DNA of 64,000 nt from Naematelia aurantialba (taxonomy: Eukaryota > Basidiomycota > Tremellomycetes > Tremellales > Naemateliaceae), in assembly GCA_021527695.1 (NCBI GenBank), contig JAKFAO010000010.1, positions 186,001-250,000 of the forward strand, written 5' to 3'. Each line of letters begins with the position of its first letter. Within the stretch, counting starts at the first letter, position 1. This document shows positions 21,197-34,000 of the stretch, piece after piece. The notes beneath the pieces are model-generated. The model had not been told where the DNA came from and did no database searches. It worked only from the letters and a program-made list of their open reading frames with translations. The translations under genes and the position numbers were made by a program.

Positions 21197-23088
21197 TCAA
21201 GTGTCTTTCTCTATCAATCCGCCAGACGAGTGACACTTGCATCCACGGTCCGTGTCTTCTAATATACGCAGTGCCGGCCGATCCACATCTTCGTCAGGCT
21301 CATCCTCGACCTGCGCGCGCAACCGCGCCGCCTCTTTCCGCACCTCACGTTCTAGTCGCACCCAATCGTCGCGCTTCAGCGCCCGTAGCGCAGCGAGATA
21401 GAACACGAGTTTCCGAGGAACCGCCGCCCCTGGTTTTGGGGTGGCGAACAGGCCGTACAGGTCTGACAGGGCGATGAGAAGTTTCGGAGGGATGGACGTG
21501 ACTAGTGGTGGATGAAGGAGCGGGGAGAGGGTGTCGAGTAGTCGTAGGAGTGCGTCTACGGATGGCGGTGGGTCCTGATCAGAATGCCTGTCAGCTCGGG
21601 TAGGAAGAGAAGATGATGGCAAGCGAGTGCAAGCGAGTATCGGAGTGGGGTGGAGAGGGAGGGGGGCAAGGTAAGCAGTGCCGATCTCACCGAGTCGCGG
21701 CCTATCGTCTCCCAGACGGAGGAATAGGCTTCTCTCGCCACAGTGTATCGGGTGGTAGACTTGTCTGCGAGGAACGGCACGAGGCGCAGGATTTCTTCCT
21801 TCACTTCAGAAGGCGAGACGCCCTGGTCACTCAAGAACGCAGGGGACAGTGATGGCAGCCGAAGCGAGAGCAGGGTGTGTAGGTATGCGAGGCTACATGG
21901 CTGTCAGCCGAGTGCTGGATTTGAAGAGCTCAGGGGAGGGGTCAAAGGCTCACCATATTGCCAGAGCGTTGTATGCGAGTTTGACCCCAGAGCCTTCTGG
22001 GGGCTTCACACCCTCAACAATATGACCGCTGACCAACTCGGGCACATTGCCATATCCCCCGCCGTCCCCGCCGCCGTCCTCGGCGCCACTCACAGGGCCA
22101 CCGTCACTCCCCTCCTCAGCCTCGACATGACCCGCCGGGTCATCCAGGGGATCAGGCCGCTCCCACCACGGCAACACACTAGGCAGCCCCGTCTCGCCCA
22201 GCCCGTCCTGGACAGCAATGTGCAGCAGTTCTTTCGTCTCGACCGAGTCGGGATCTCGCAGGGCTGCGAGGAACTTGTCGCGGTGTCTCGGCGGTAGCAG
22301 GTGAAACAGCTTGTTTGAGTCGATATCACCTATTCGCCAGAGCAAGATACCACTGTCAGCTCTACTGTACCAGAAACGCGTTCACACGAAGAGAAGAATC
22401 AAAGGGAGCTTCACCGAAAGCAGCTCTGAAAGGCAGAGGTGCGGAGAGGTCGAGACACTGTGGAGTGCGCCAGGACCCTGAGAGGAGGACATATTCACCT
22501 AAATCAACAATCTCCAACAGCGCTCTCAGCTCTTCATCCTCGCTATCCTCATCATCGTCCTCCTCCAGCTCCCGGAGCGCCTCCTCGTCACCAGCCGCGC
22601 CCTCTTCGAAGCGCCTCAGCATCTCCAGCATCGCCTTCTTCTCTTCTAGCCCGGCGCGCTCGTCCGTCGAGATGGCTTCCATCACGGTCGTCCGGTAGAA
22701 CGGTTCGGAGCATTGTGCGTGTTTCTACAACCACACGTGCATCAACAGCACTCCTTCCTCGTACCACTAGGAGGGTGGTGGAACGGACAAGGAAAGTCCC
22801 AGCAGGAGGGAAATGGAGAGGACAAGCAGGGAGGAGAAGGAACAAAGGCAGTAGAATCGCTTACCTGGCTGCGGAAACAGTCAAGAGAGCAATAGGCGAC
22901 ATTGCATCGCGGGCACGTATACCTGCTATCCCGCTTGCGGCATCTGAAGGAGTCAGCGACGAAGTAAACGACTACAGAACATTGACGCACATTCCGCAGA
23001 TCCTCGTTGTTGTTTCCGCACCACGAGATGGGCGCGGGACCGAGAATGGCAGCCGGATCTGCTTTGCTTTGGGATGATTTATCGACAT
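21197..23088 (-). CDS. HIT-type zinc finger protein, ZNHIT2-like
   Basis: Six exons: 23088-22991, 22943-22865, 22724-22499, 22329-21954, 21892-21691, 21574-21197; 452 aa. ZNHIT2 proteins act with the R2TP chaperone in assembly of snRNP/snoRNP complexes. A basic N-terminus leads to the zf-HIT module: C31-x2-C34, C43-x2-C46, C51-x3-C55 and H61-x2-C64 (ICGICRKRDSRYTCPRC, AYCSLDCFRS, KHAQCSEPFYR). An acidic helix (EEKKAMLEMLRRFEEG, then a Glu/Asp run) and DLGDIDSNKLFHLLPPRHRD follow, as in the family. The C-terminal half holds helical segments such as FLADKSTTRYTVAREAYSSV and PRKLVFYLAALRALKRDDW. It shares a 163-bp divergent promoter with the WD40 gene. Confidence 0.8.
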
Positions 23089-23251
23089 GGTCGCTCGTCG
23101 ACGACGACGTCGAGATGCTATCCAGTACATCGATGCGATTTTGCTCATATTTCAAGTTGGAAGGCGGAGCCCCGCCAGGAACGGATTTTGCCACCCACTT
23201 TCTTCAAAAATCTGATTCCGCCGTCACCCATGGCTTCGAGTGTCCTTCGAG

Positions 23252-25295
23252 ATGTCGAGAACTGAACAGACGCAGGTTGACGAGCCCACAATGCCGCCTA
23301 GCGCTCCCATGGCCTACCCGACGCTGGCGCATGTCTTTCCTGAACGCCCATACATCCTCTCCATCACACCGACAGCGTCGCCCGCATCTCCGCATTTGCT
23401 GCTCCGCCATCCCTCGCCGTCCATCACCGTCGCGGATAATCAGACGCTGCAGGCGGTCGAGGTCTTGCAGGGAGGACATGGGGCCGATGTGACGGATATC
23501 AAAGTGGACGATGAGAGTGGGGGGATATGGAGCTGCGCCAAGGACGCTACGGTTGTCAGATGGGACGAACGCAGCCGTCGGCCTGGCATGACTGTCAAGG
23601 GTGAGCCTATCCTTCCTTCTTTGTCTGTACGGCCCACAGAATCTGTGACGTATGCTGATATGGCCTAGCGTTCATGCGGAAACCGCTGCCTGTGCTGGCC
23701 ATGGCTGTGTCGGAGCGAGATAATCTCGTCGTGGCTGGCACGGAGCTCGTCTCTGCCGAAGCTCATATACTTTTCTGGTGAGCCCTTACCGCGACACGAT
23801 CACAATTTATACTTATTCGGCAAGAAAGCTAACATCTCAAGGGACGTGCGGAATCCGAAAACTCCTGCATACTCACACGCGTCTACACATTCAGACGACA
23901 TCACGCACCTGTCCCTTCTCCCGCCAACGTCGAGCTTCCTGCGGTCCTCGTCGTCGTCCTTCCCCTCCCGGCTGTTGTTGTCCGCATCGACGGACGGGCT
24001 CGTCGCTCTGTCCGACCTGAAAGAGACAGACGAGGACGAGGCGGTGCAAGCGGCTGAGAATTGGGGCCAGAGTGTCGCTGGGGCGGGGTGGTATCTCCAT
24101 CGAGGCGGGATGAAAGTCTGGGCACGAAGCGATATGGACGGGGTTTGTCTCTGGGGCCTGGGAACGGGGGCCGTGGATGGCGAAGAAGGGGAGACCATCG
24201 AGGTAGGTCGTCACGTTGTCAATATCTACACTCTGTTTCCGCGGCGAACATGCGCCGGCTACAGCTGGGTGGTATGGGTGGTATCGGCGTGTCGGCAGTA
24301 TGGGGATGAGTGGTGTGGACGCTTGGAGGGCGATGGCTGATTGGGCAGATGCAACACGCCACCGAGCTCGGCTCAGATACGTTCAAGTTCCGCGAATTCA
24401 CGCCTCCCGCTGCTCTCCCTTCGATCGCTCGGTCGGCCGAGGAAGAGCGCGCCGACAAAGCGCGGAGGTTGAAGACGGAATACTTGATCGATGTGGTCCC
24501 TTCCCTGGGGGTGGGGAAGCACGGTGGACCCATGGTCGTTGCTGGCACTAATGCGTGGGTGTTCTCCCTCGATTCTTTTTCCCCCTCACCCTGTCCTGTC
24601 TCATCACGTCTGTGCATGCTCTTTCGCTCGCCAGCGTGTCCTTACTCTGTCACCTTTCTGCCCAGGCTCGATTATCCCTAACCCTTCCCCTCTCGCTTCA
24701 TCTTCTCTCTTCTTATCTCTCTTCCCTTGATCCGTTCCGCTCCCATCTGCCCATCCTGGACGGCAGGTCACTCACGCATCTGGGCACGCTAACCCACCCC
24801 AGCGGCGACATGGTCCTCTTACACCAATCCCCTCCCTCTTCCTCTTCCACCCCGCTCTCGCAGTACATCCCCTCCGCATTCCTCGCCACCGGCCCAACAC
24901 CGACGCGCGGCCACGCCGACGTCGTTCGTGCGCTATACCACTCGACCAGCAACGAGGCGCTCTACACCGGCTCGGAAGACGGCGTGCTGTGCGGCTGGAG
25001 CCTCGCTTCTCTCCCTGAGCGCCTGCGCATCGGCGACCCAGAGGTAGATGACGATGGGGGTGATGGTCGAGAGGCGGCCGATAGTGACGAAGAGAGTGAG
25101 ATTGAGAGCGACGGCGACACCGATAGTGATAACAGCACCGATGACGACGACGGGATGGACGTGGACGGCGGAGGCAATGAGGATGGGAAGGGAGGTCGAG
25201 GTGGGGCAAGGAAAGGGCCGAGGTACGGGCCTGTCTTTGGTGGCGCCGAGGACAGGAAGGAGAAGAGACGGGAAAAGAGGATGAACCCTTATTGA
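23252..25295 (+). CDS. WD40-repeat protein, WDR89-like
   Basis: Exons 23252-23600, 23669-23777, 23842-24202, 24349-24554 and about 24767-25295; 517 aa. WD-type blades can be read: GGHGADVTDIKVDDESGGIW with DATVVRWDER; LVVAGTELVSAEAHILFWDV; HSDDITHLSLLPP with LLSASTDGLVALSDL; HADVVRALYHSTSNEALYTG with EDGVLCGWSL. The C-terminus is strongly acidic, then basic, ending EKRREKRMNPY, as in WDR89-type proteins. Function of this group is poorly known (nuclear/nucleolar role inferred). Intron 4 (24555-24766) is pyrimidine-rich, and two acceptors are possible: 24767 or one 45 nt later at the AGCGGCGAC site, both in frame. Confidence 0.75.
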
Positions 25296-25714
25296 TCGAC
25301 TGTGCTCGAGTGATCGAGTACCTTGCATGCGATATACCCTTGCATCTTGCGTACACTCCCCTTGCATCTTGCGTACACTCCCCTTGCATCTTGCGTACAC
25401 TCCTCTTGCACCTTGCGTGCGCTATACCTATACCCCCACGGCACTCATTGCTTTCAGCCACATACGCAACATACTCGCCGCATCCTAGTATGCAACATCC
25501 TTGCCACATACGCAACATACTCGTCCCGACATGCCAATCACGTCAGGTACCTGAAGACACGCAGTGATGGACGAACAGGCGTGCCACACACCCTTGTGAA
25601 TGACGAGACTTGATACTCCAGTGTATGCATGAGATGAATGCTGAAATGCTGTGGCAAGATGGCAATGTCCGCAGAGCTGGTAGCAAGGTATCTAGGCAGA
25701 TGGAACGACGAGCG
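25296..25714. other. Convergent intergenic region with 22-bp repeats
   Basis: Between the WD40 gene (+) and KRE6 (-); no gene seen. It contains a tandem repeat and scattered ACATACGCAACATACTC copies. Confidence 0.6.
25338..25428 (+). repeat. 22-bp tandem repeat, about four copies
   Basis: Unit CTTGCATCTTGCGTACACTC plus CC, with the last copy diverged. Confidence 0.85.
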
Positions 25715-28700
25715 CTAGCACGTGTCCACAAGCCAGTTCTTGGGTTTGACGCTTGAATCGACGTCATCCCATACAGTCTGGGCTCGTCAGCAGAGCACTT
25801 GTTGGGATAGAACTCGTACGAGGCACGCAGACAGTCCAGATGTGACTCACGAGATTCGGATTGGCATAGGCGTCCGCGTGCGCTGCAATGTACGCAGCGG
25901 TAGGATACCCCGCCGGGTCACATCCAAGATTACGCTGATTCGGGTCCTCTGTACATCATAAGCGTTACTCCCCACCTCTGATGGCAGCTCACGATAGACG
26001 CGGATGTAATCGACAGCCATGTGTACCGGCCACAACGATGCCAAACCATCGTAGCTGTTTTATCTGTCAGTACAGCAAACGAAGTACTCGCACGCAGGGA
26101 CAAAGAAGAAACCTCACTCGATAGCGCCAAAGTTTTCTGATAAACCAAGGTTCATGATCAGATACATTGGTTCTTCCGAGACCAGCCTTTGTCCGACCTC
26201 CGCCTCGGAATTGGGACCCATCGCTACCACCTCGTCAGCATTTGTTGAGCGACTCGTGTCTTCATTCAAGGATGAGAATCTCTCTTCAACGACGAATGTG
26301 TATGTGACAACGTGGACAATCAAACACGGACCAGCAGCCCGGACGGTCCAAGCCTTCGTGCCGTTATTGACCCAAGAGATGTACCCATCCGCTCCAGGGC
26401 TATATTCGAAACCATACGTCGAGAAACAGCCGGTATCTTGCGTATAGCAATTCTGATCTGTCGTCGAGATGCCTGAAGTAGCTTGTTGGTAGACTCCGCC
26501 CTTGTAAGAGTTGATTTCCGTGATATCGTCGTCGTAGATTTCGTAGTAATCCGTGGAAGTGTTCAAAAACTATTGCAACCACTCAGCAGAGGTTCGCATC
26601 TCGCCATCTTTGCGGAAAGACTCACCTCGTAATGCGGGTTGAACGGTGCCCACTGTCCACTTTGACTGACCGCCCCGATCAAAGTCGTGGAGTCGACAGT
26701 CGCTTCAAACATATCAATCTCTGGAGAACCACGGCCGACGAAACTACCGTTTGCGAGCGTCGGCCCAGGGTGGTTCGTATCGCCGGGACAAGTGCATGCC
26801 GATAATCGCTGACCGGGGAGGTAGGACAACGAGTTGTTGTAGGTTGGATCACCGTCCGTCAAGGAGCTCTCAGGCAGACCTGCGTTCTGGCATCAGCGAT
26901 TTGATCGCACGCCGACCCAGGAAGTGGGGCGAACCGTTCAAAGTTTGATTGGGCAGGGTGCCGACGTCGCATGTGTCATATGTGTACGGCCACATGCCAT
27001 CTAAAGTGGCACCATATCCCGCTCGTCCCAGATTGCCCAGCGCCCAAATTGCCGGCCAAAGCCTAAGAAGCAGATCAGCCAAGTTCCTTGAGTTCCTTGG
27101 ATAATTGACGACTTACCCATAGACATCGGAAGTACCAGGCAACGATACGGAAGCTGTGCCGATCAGCACTGCACAATCAGGCAAAAGTATACAGACCTTC
27201 GACATAGCCGCCAGTGAAGCAGAAGCGATTCCAGGTTGACATCACTAGCCCATGTCAGCTGTTACTTCCGCGTCAAAAAGTTCGACATACTGCCACCAGT
27301 GTAATTTAGATTGTGAGAGGTCTGGTTCGACAGTGTGATCTTCAAATAACCGTCCGAAGTTGTGATCTGCCGTGGATCATACCTGTACGCCAGCCTGAGC
27401 ACTAATCGCAAAGGGTCGGCAACATGAGACGCACCATTCCAAGTTATTTGTGGACCAGTAGTGTAGATCAACTGCCTCCCAGTACGGATCATCTCCTGAG
27501 CTCTGGTTAGCCGGTGGCTCATTGCTATTCGAGTCAGACGTACCATCGTAGAAGGTCCGTCCGTCATTGTTAAACTCGTCCGAAAAGATCAATTCCCAGG
27601 TATCCCCAGTCTCCATGCTTGTATACGAGTACGCGGATGAAGGGGTGTCTTTATCTATGAGCTGAAACATGTTGGTGATGTCGGGAACTTGTCCAGTTAG
27701 GCTGAGCGTGTGAGCGCTTGCATGATAAGAGAAAAACACAGGACCAGACTCACTTGATGCCTCCCAGGTTGTAAGCACCGAGGCTGGTCTCGTGAGACGT
27801 GAGTTCGTAGTCCAGCACAGGATAGCCCGCACTGCCAGATCAGCTTGTCTGCAGCGAGGTCACGTGAATAGACATACAAGAGCGTCACGAGGACGACCGC
27901 GAGGAGGACAAGGCATCCAACGTTGGTTGCGCCTCTGAGCGTAAACATGGAACGAGCAAAGTTCACCTGCGAAGGATAAGCTCCAAGACAATAGCTAGCA
28001 ACAGGTGCCTTACAGGCTTGGATACGCGGACATCAGGATCATGGAAGTCGTCGTCCGCCTCTGGGCCTAGATAGGACCAGCTAGTAGGGTCAGCAGGTAG
28101 TTGGAACTATGTTTGATCAGTATGGTGTGGCATAATCTGGCTGAGAAGCTGACCATGTTCGCAATATGCCGCTTGCCGCCTTTGCTCGTCACACTCCAAT
28201 TGGAGTAGCCGGCCTCTCCGCTGCTGAGCGCATCAAACTTGCGAAAGTGTGTCAGACTGCTCTCGCTTGCTGCCAGACTGATTTTGCTATCCCCATACAG
28301 AGTTGGCACAGGACAGGGGTCGACCATACGTTCGGGGTTGACTTCGTACGGCGAGTACGAAGGCTGGTTGAGGGCGTAGGACATTGTTGGGGGTTGAAGG
28401 GTATTCGGGCTGGCGCCGTCGATGGGGGCATAGTAGCTGGACGGCCGGTTGAGGGATAGGAAGCCTGTTCCTACTCGTGCGGCATCGCCCGGCGGGTACA
28501 AGAAACGACTGGTCTCCTCGTTGACGCCAGCGCCGGTGGAAGAGACCTCTGAAGAGAGGGAATCGATGGATCGAGAAGGTCGCAGAGCTGTGAGTGGCTC
28601 ATAGATCGACGTGGATGATTCGGGCGACGCCTTTGGATCTGGCGGTCGATCCCGTGCGGGATAGCCTCGAGCATCGTACCTCGGGATCGGAACGAGTTTA

Positions 28701-29047
28701 GACGGACTATCAGCATCGACTTTGATCCAACCGTCTTTCCGCTTCTTTGCCTTGCCATTGCTCTTCCCCTTGGACAGTGCTACCGAAGGCGAAGGATAAT
28801 ACGCCGTGTCGTTCTCGAAAACGTCATTGTTGTGGTTGGGCGGGTTGCGTGGGGAAGGGATACGGGAGCGGAGTTGAGAAGGTGAGTTTGCAGAGAGTGC
28901 GAGGGCGGGGGAATTGGGTGCGCGGCCACTGGCAGAAACAACGATGGGCCTGTCCGAGCCTGCTGTCGGCGTCGTCGCTGTCGTCGCTGTCGTTGTGGTT
29001 GACGACGAAGAAGGCTGATTCCGGGAGAAAGGATAGCGGGGAGGCAT
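25715..29047 (-). CDS. KRE6: KRE6/SKN1-type beta-1,6-glucan synthesis protein (GH16 fold)
   Basis: Fifteen exons: 29047-28154, 28106-28014, 27966-27878, 27831-27754, 27701-27544, 27495-27435, 27382-27291, 27244-27197, 27153-27117, 27062-26935, 26879-26626, 26569-26118, 26054-25993, 25948-25851, 25777-25715; 868 aa. Type II membrane protein of the secretory pathway needed for cell-wall beta-1,6-glucan. The cytosolic N-terminus (about 330 aa) is Ser/Pro-rich; a signal anchor follows ([20 protein letters not shown]). The luminal GH16-like domain has [70 protein letters not shown] and the catalytic motif [10 protein letters not shown] (about E613, D615, E618). All fourteen introns fit in phase. 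Divergent from RPS10. Confidence 0.95.
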
Positions 29048-29727
29048 TCTGATCACAGCTGATCGTTCCTAAGAAAGATCGACCTTCCTTTCTTGATTTC
29101 TTTCTTTCCTTTCCTTCTTTTCCTTCCTTTGAGGCCTCGTCTCCCACAATGACTTGACAATACAAGAAGGAACTATGCCTATGCGAATGATGCAAAATGC
29201 GAGATACTGGAGGTCATGGTCAGAGCTTGGATCTTTGCACACTCTGGATCCGAGACAAGCTTCGGTGTGCTCTCGGATTGATAGCTCTTGTGGGCTTATT
29301 GCTTTTTCACCCGCAGTTTACAGGAAAATCCGACGCGTCGACGTCCCCCCCGCGTCAAGTGTTAAAAGGGGTGTATAATAAAGTAATGTTAGAGAGGTGC
29401 CACATGCTATTCCCGGCGGCATTTCGATCGCGAAACCCTGCTGCTCGCTGGCAGCGATTTTCGACAGCAGCATCGTTTTGGTGATACTCGAACTACTTCT
29501 ACCCAGTGGAAGTATACGTGAGTGCTTTCCAGCTTGGATGAGCGACAAGTGAGGGCAGTTGTGCTAACCAGCGTGTCCTTTTTCGCTCATCAGGCCGAAG
29601 GTGAGCTGCTCCCACAAAACTTATGCAGATGCTAGGCTCACGATCCTCCCAGTCAGCGGCCTCCCCAAAACGAACTCTACCTCTAGATCTCTTTGACTTC
29701 GACACCTTTGAATTCGAGTGAAACAAG
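29048..29727. other. Divergent promoter region of KRE6 and RPS10
   Basis: About 680 bp. Near KRE6 it has a strong C/T tract (29080-29130: TTTCTTTCTTTCCTTTCC). Near RPS10 there are possible leader introns (GTGAGT at about 29519), but I cannot fix their ends. Confidence 0.5.
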
Positions 29728-30298
29728 ATGATCATCTCCAAGCAGAACCGTCGCGTTGTATGTGCCTTTGAGCCTAGGCGAGAAGACACATCTGACCATC
29801 TATCAGATCTACGAGAACCTCTTCAAGGAGGGTGTTCTCGTTGCGCCCAAGGACTTTAACCGCCCGGCGCACCCCGACATTCCCAGCGTCAGGAACCTCG
29901 AGGTCATCAAGGCCATGCAGTCCCTGACCTCCAAGGGATTCGTCAAGACCCAGTTCTCGTGGCAGTACTACTACTACGTCCTCACCGACGAGGGCCTGAG
30001 CTACCTCCGAGAGTGGCTCCACCTCCCCGCCGAGATCGTGCCCCAGACCCACATGAAGCCCGCTCGTCCTGCCGGCCGCCCCGCCGGTTACGGTGGCCGA
30101 ACGGGTGGTGGTGACCACGCGTACCGCGCTCCCCGTGGCGACAGGGAGTACAGGAGGCGAGACGATGCGGGTGAGGGCAAGGAGGGTGCTGGTGCCGAGT
30201 ACAAGCCGGTGAGTTGTTTTGGAAAGACATGACAGCAGAGCTTGGACTGACGAGAGCAGCGATACGGCGGTGTCGGCCGTGGTGCTCCCGCGTCGTAA
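29728..30298 (+). CDS. RPS10: 40S ribosomal protein S10 (eS10)
   Basis: Exons 29728-29757, 29807-30208, 30260-30298; 156 aa. Small-subunit ribosomal protein near the mRNA entry/beak region. It starts [20 protein letters not shown] (20 residues), followed by [56 protein letters not shown] and a Gly/Arg/Pro-rich tail ending [12 protein letters not shown], as in eS10. The first exon is only 30 nt, a common arrangement for ribosomal protein genes. Codon use is strongly C-ending, consistent with high expression. Confidence 0.97.
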
Positions 30299-31089
30299 AT
30301 TGGCCGGGAACGGTGACATGGTGGAAAGGGGAGAGTGGGGAGGGCACGTATGCGAACTGCGTATGCATCGCATCTCGTGTTGCACAGTTCGGCCTCTATT
30401 CTGAGCCTGTTTTGTATGATCGTGTCGACGCATAGCATAAGCTCCTGACAGCGTTGCTGCTGAGAGCGGACGATCCGAAACAGCGACGCTTATGAACTGT
30501 AACATCCCGTGCTGTGGACCGAGGACTGCAATGTAGGACGGACCACGCTTAGTATCTCCATGGGATCCTCTTCGCGGAACAGGCTTCCCAGAGCGCTCGT
30601 CAAGAGAGTCGTCGCAGTAGATAATGCCGTTAGCCCCGAACGTGCGAGCAGCCTTGGGGGGATGGGGAACCGTTTCACAAGGTCCTAGGCACGCGGCAGC
30701 CTGCCCCAAACACGGGCCTATGAACATGCGCAGCGTGCCTATTTAGCGACACCGAACACTTGCCGGTGCAGGTAGGCGCGCCAAAATCCGGTTGGGGACT
30801 TTGCTTTGACCGGTCCCCAGCAGATGACGAGTAGTCACCTACTTTTCCGCCAGTTCACCCACGCTCTCTCTCTTCTCTTTCCTCCATTCCGCCTTCTCTC
30901 CACAACACCTTGCACATCTTCCTCTTTCTCTCACTCGGGTCTGTCTGTTGACTGAAGACCACGGCTTTGGCAGGCTCATCAGCTGTCGGTCCGTTTCACG
31001 ATCTTTGACGACCTCCACTTTTCTCTGTTCGTTTCCTACTTTCTTCCCTCGACGTCGTTGCGCCAGTCAGGCCGTGATTGCGAGGTAAC
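30299..31089. other. Region between RPS10 and ACC1, including the ACC1 promoter and leader
   Basis: About 790 bp. From 30840 to 31060 it is very rich in C/T (CTCTCTCTCTTCTCTTTCCTCC), typical of a strong basidiomycete promoter or 5' leader. No gene is supported, though minus-strand open frames exist. Confidence 0.55.
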
Positions 31090-34000
31090 ATGGTGGCTCC
31101 GGCTGCTAATGGGAGCACCTCGAATGGTCATTCGGACATGTATGACCATGCAAAGGTCGCTCACTTCATCGGTACGTAGCTCATTGCTTGTTCAACACCC
31201 GAAGTGAAGGAATGCCTCGCCGAGTTAGCGAGCGGCCAGCGACTGCGCCTTACCCTTCTCACACGTTTCAATACCCTCTGCTGACGTCTATTTCTCTATT
31301 CTGCCCCTCATGCCGCCCCCACTCGTTGCCGATGGCTTCTTGCTTGGCTTGGCTGTCATTCGGTCTTCCACTCCCTTCGTACCTCCTTCCCCACAGGCGC
31401 CAATTCACTCGAGGTGGCTTCATCTGGGCGAGTGACGGATTTCGTCCGGGCCCAAGGCGGACACACCGTCATCACAAAAGTCAGTCAAGATGCCCTTCAC
31501 GAGCCCCATTCAGGAGACTGAGGATGAACCAGGTGCTTATTGCCAACAATGGTATCGCTGCTGTAAAAGAGATCCGGTCCATCCGAAAATGGTCTTATGA
31601 AACCTTTGGTTCGGACCGTCAAATCGAGTTCACCGTCATGGCTACCCCGGAAGACCTTCGTATCAATGCCGAGTATATCCGCATGGCGGACCGATACGTT
31701 GAGGTTCCAGGTGGAACAAATAACAACAACTATGCCAACGTCGACTTTATCGTGGACGTCGCGGAGCGAGCAGGTGTACACGCCGTGTGGGCCGGCTGGT
31801 GAGCCAGCACTTCGCCGACGTCAAGAGGCATAGCTGACGATTATAGGGGCCACGCATCCGAGAATCCAAGATTACCCGAGACACTGGCTCAATCAAAAAT
31901 CATCTTCATCGGTCCGCCAGGTTCTGCAATGCGATCGCTCGGTGACAAGATCTCTTCCACCATCGTTGCCCAACATGCACAGGTGCCATGTATGCCTTGG
32001 TCTGGCACCGGTATCTCCGACACAGTCCTGTCACCACAGGGCTTCGTCACGGTTCCAGACAAGGCGTACGCCAATGCATGTGTCAACACGTGGGAGGAGG
32101 GCTTAGCAAAGGCCGAAAAGATTGGCTTCCCAGTCATGATCAAAGCCAGTGAGGGTGGTGGAGGCAAGGGTATCAGAAAAGTGGAAGACGGGGAGAAGTT
32201 CCGAACCCTTTTCCAAGCTGTGGCTGGTGAAGTACCGGGTGAGCTTAAGTCTATTCAGCGACAAACATAGCTGACGCTGTCAGGTTCGCCCATCTTCATC
32301 ATGAAGCTTGCCGGTTCCGCGCGACATCTCGAGGTTCAGCTCATTGCAGATCAGTATGGCAATGCCATCTCCCTTTTCGGACGTGATTGTTCGGTTCAGC
32401 GAAGACATCAGAAGATCATCGAAGAAGCGCCAGTCACTATTGCTCGCCCTGAGAAGTTTGAGGAAATGGAGAAGGCTGCGGTGCGATTGGCTAAGCTGGT
32501 CGGCTACGTCTCGGCTGGTACCGTCGAATACCTCTATTCGCATTCAGACGATTCATTCTACTTCCTCGAGTTGAACCCCCGTTTGCAAGTCGAGCACCCT
32601 ACGACTGAAATGGTTAGCGGCTGCAATATCCCTGCTATCCAGCTCCAGATTGCTATGGGTATCCCCCTGCATCGCATCCGCGACATTAGGACCCTGTATG
32701 GAATGGACCCTCATGGTATAACCGAGATCGACTTTGACGGCTCGAATCCGGAATCCGTCAACAAGCAGCGCAAACCCACACCCAAGGGTCATGTCGTTGC
32801 TTGCCGAATCACTGGTGAGAACCCCGATGCTGGCTTCAAACCATCCTCGGGAAACCTCACCGAGCTTAACTTCCGCTCTAACTCGAATGTCTGGGGTTAC
32901 TTCTCGGTATCATCCACCGGAGGTCTACACGAGTACGCCGACTCGCAGTTTGGGCACATTTTCGCGTACGGTATGGAGCGTGGAGAAGCAAGAAAATCAA
33001 TGGTCGTTGCTCTGAAAGAGCTCAGTATTCGTGGCGAGTTCAGGACGACTGTGGAGTATCTCATCAAACTGCTGGAAAAGCCCGAGTTCGAGAACAACAC
33101 TCTCACCACTCAATGGCTTGACAGCCTTATTGCCGAGGGCATGACTTCGGAGCGGCCCGATTCTACAGTTGCGGTGGTCAGCGGTGCAGTCGTCAAGGCT
33201 CACCTTGCGTTCGAAGCCTCACAGGCCAAATACAAGTCAGTTCTCGAGAAAGGTCAAGTCCCACCCAAGGATACTCTCCAGACATTCTTCAAGACCGAAT
33301 TCATCTACGATCAAGTTCGATACTCGTTTGCAATGGCAAAATCCTCGCTCCACTCCTTTACACTATACCTCAATGGTGGCCGAATCCACGTCGGTTGCAG
33401 ATCTTTGTCTGACGGTGGTTTGTTGATTGCCCTCGAGGGGGCTACTCACACCGTTTACTGGCGAGAGGAAGTTGGTGCTACCGTGGTCTCGATCGACTCC
33501 AAGACCTGTATGATCGAGGACGAACAGGATCCCACTCAACTTCGCTCTCCTTCTCCAGGCAAGCTCGTTCGATACCTCATCGATTCCGGTGACCACATTG
33601 ATGCTGGGGACGCCTACGCCGAGATCGAGGTGATGAAGATGATCATGCCCGTCACCGCGAGCGAGAGCGGTATCGCTCAGTTCATGAAACAGCCTGGACA
33701 AACCTTATCGTCTGGCGAGCTTCTCGGTATCCTCACACTCGATGATCCAACTAAAGTGAAGTTTGCCAAACCGTTTGAAGGCATCTTGCCAACATTCGAA
33801 AACAAGAACGGACGCTACGGGACCAAGCCCCACCAACGCCTTCGTGAGAACCTTGAGATCCTTTACGACAACTTGTCTGGTTATGACAACAGTGCTGCGG
33901 TCCTTCCCGCACTCCGTACTGTCGAGACTGCCCTACGCGACCCAAAATTGCCATTTGCCAATGCACAGGACACTCTTTCGACCCTTAGTGGTCGAATTCC

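Noticed and set aside
29774..30727. 317-codon minus-strand open frame over RPS10
   Set aside because: Antisense to the ribosomal protein exon; no family signal; ordinary shadow.
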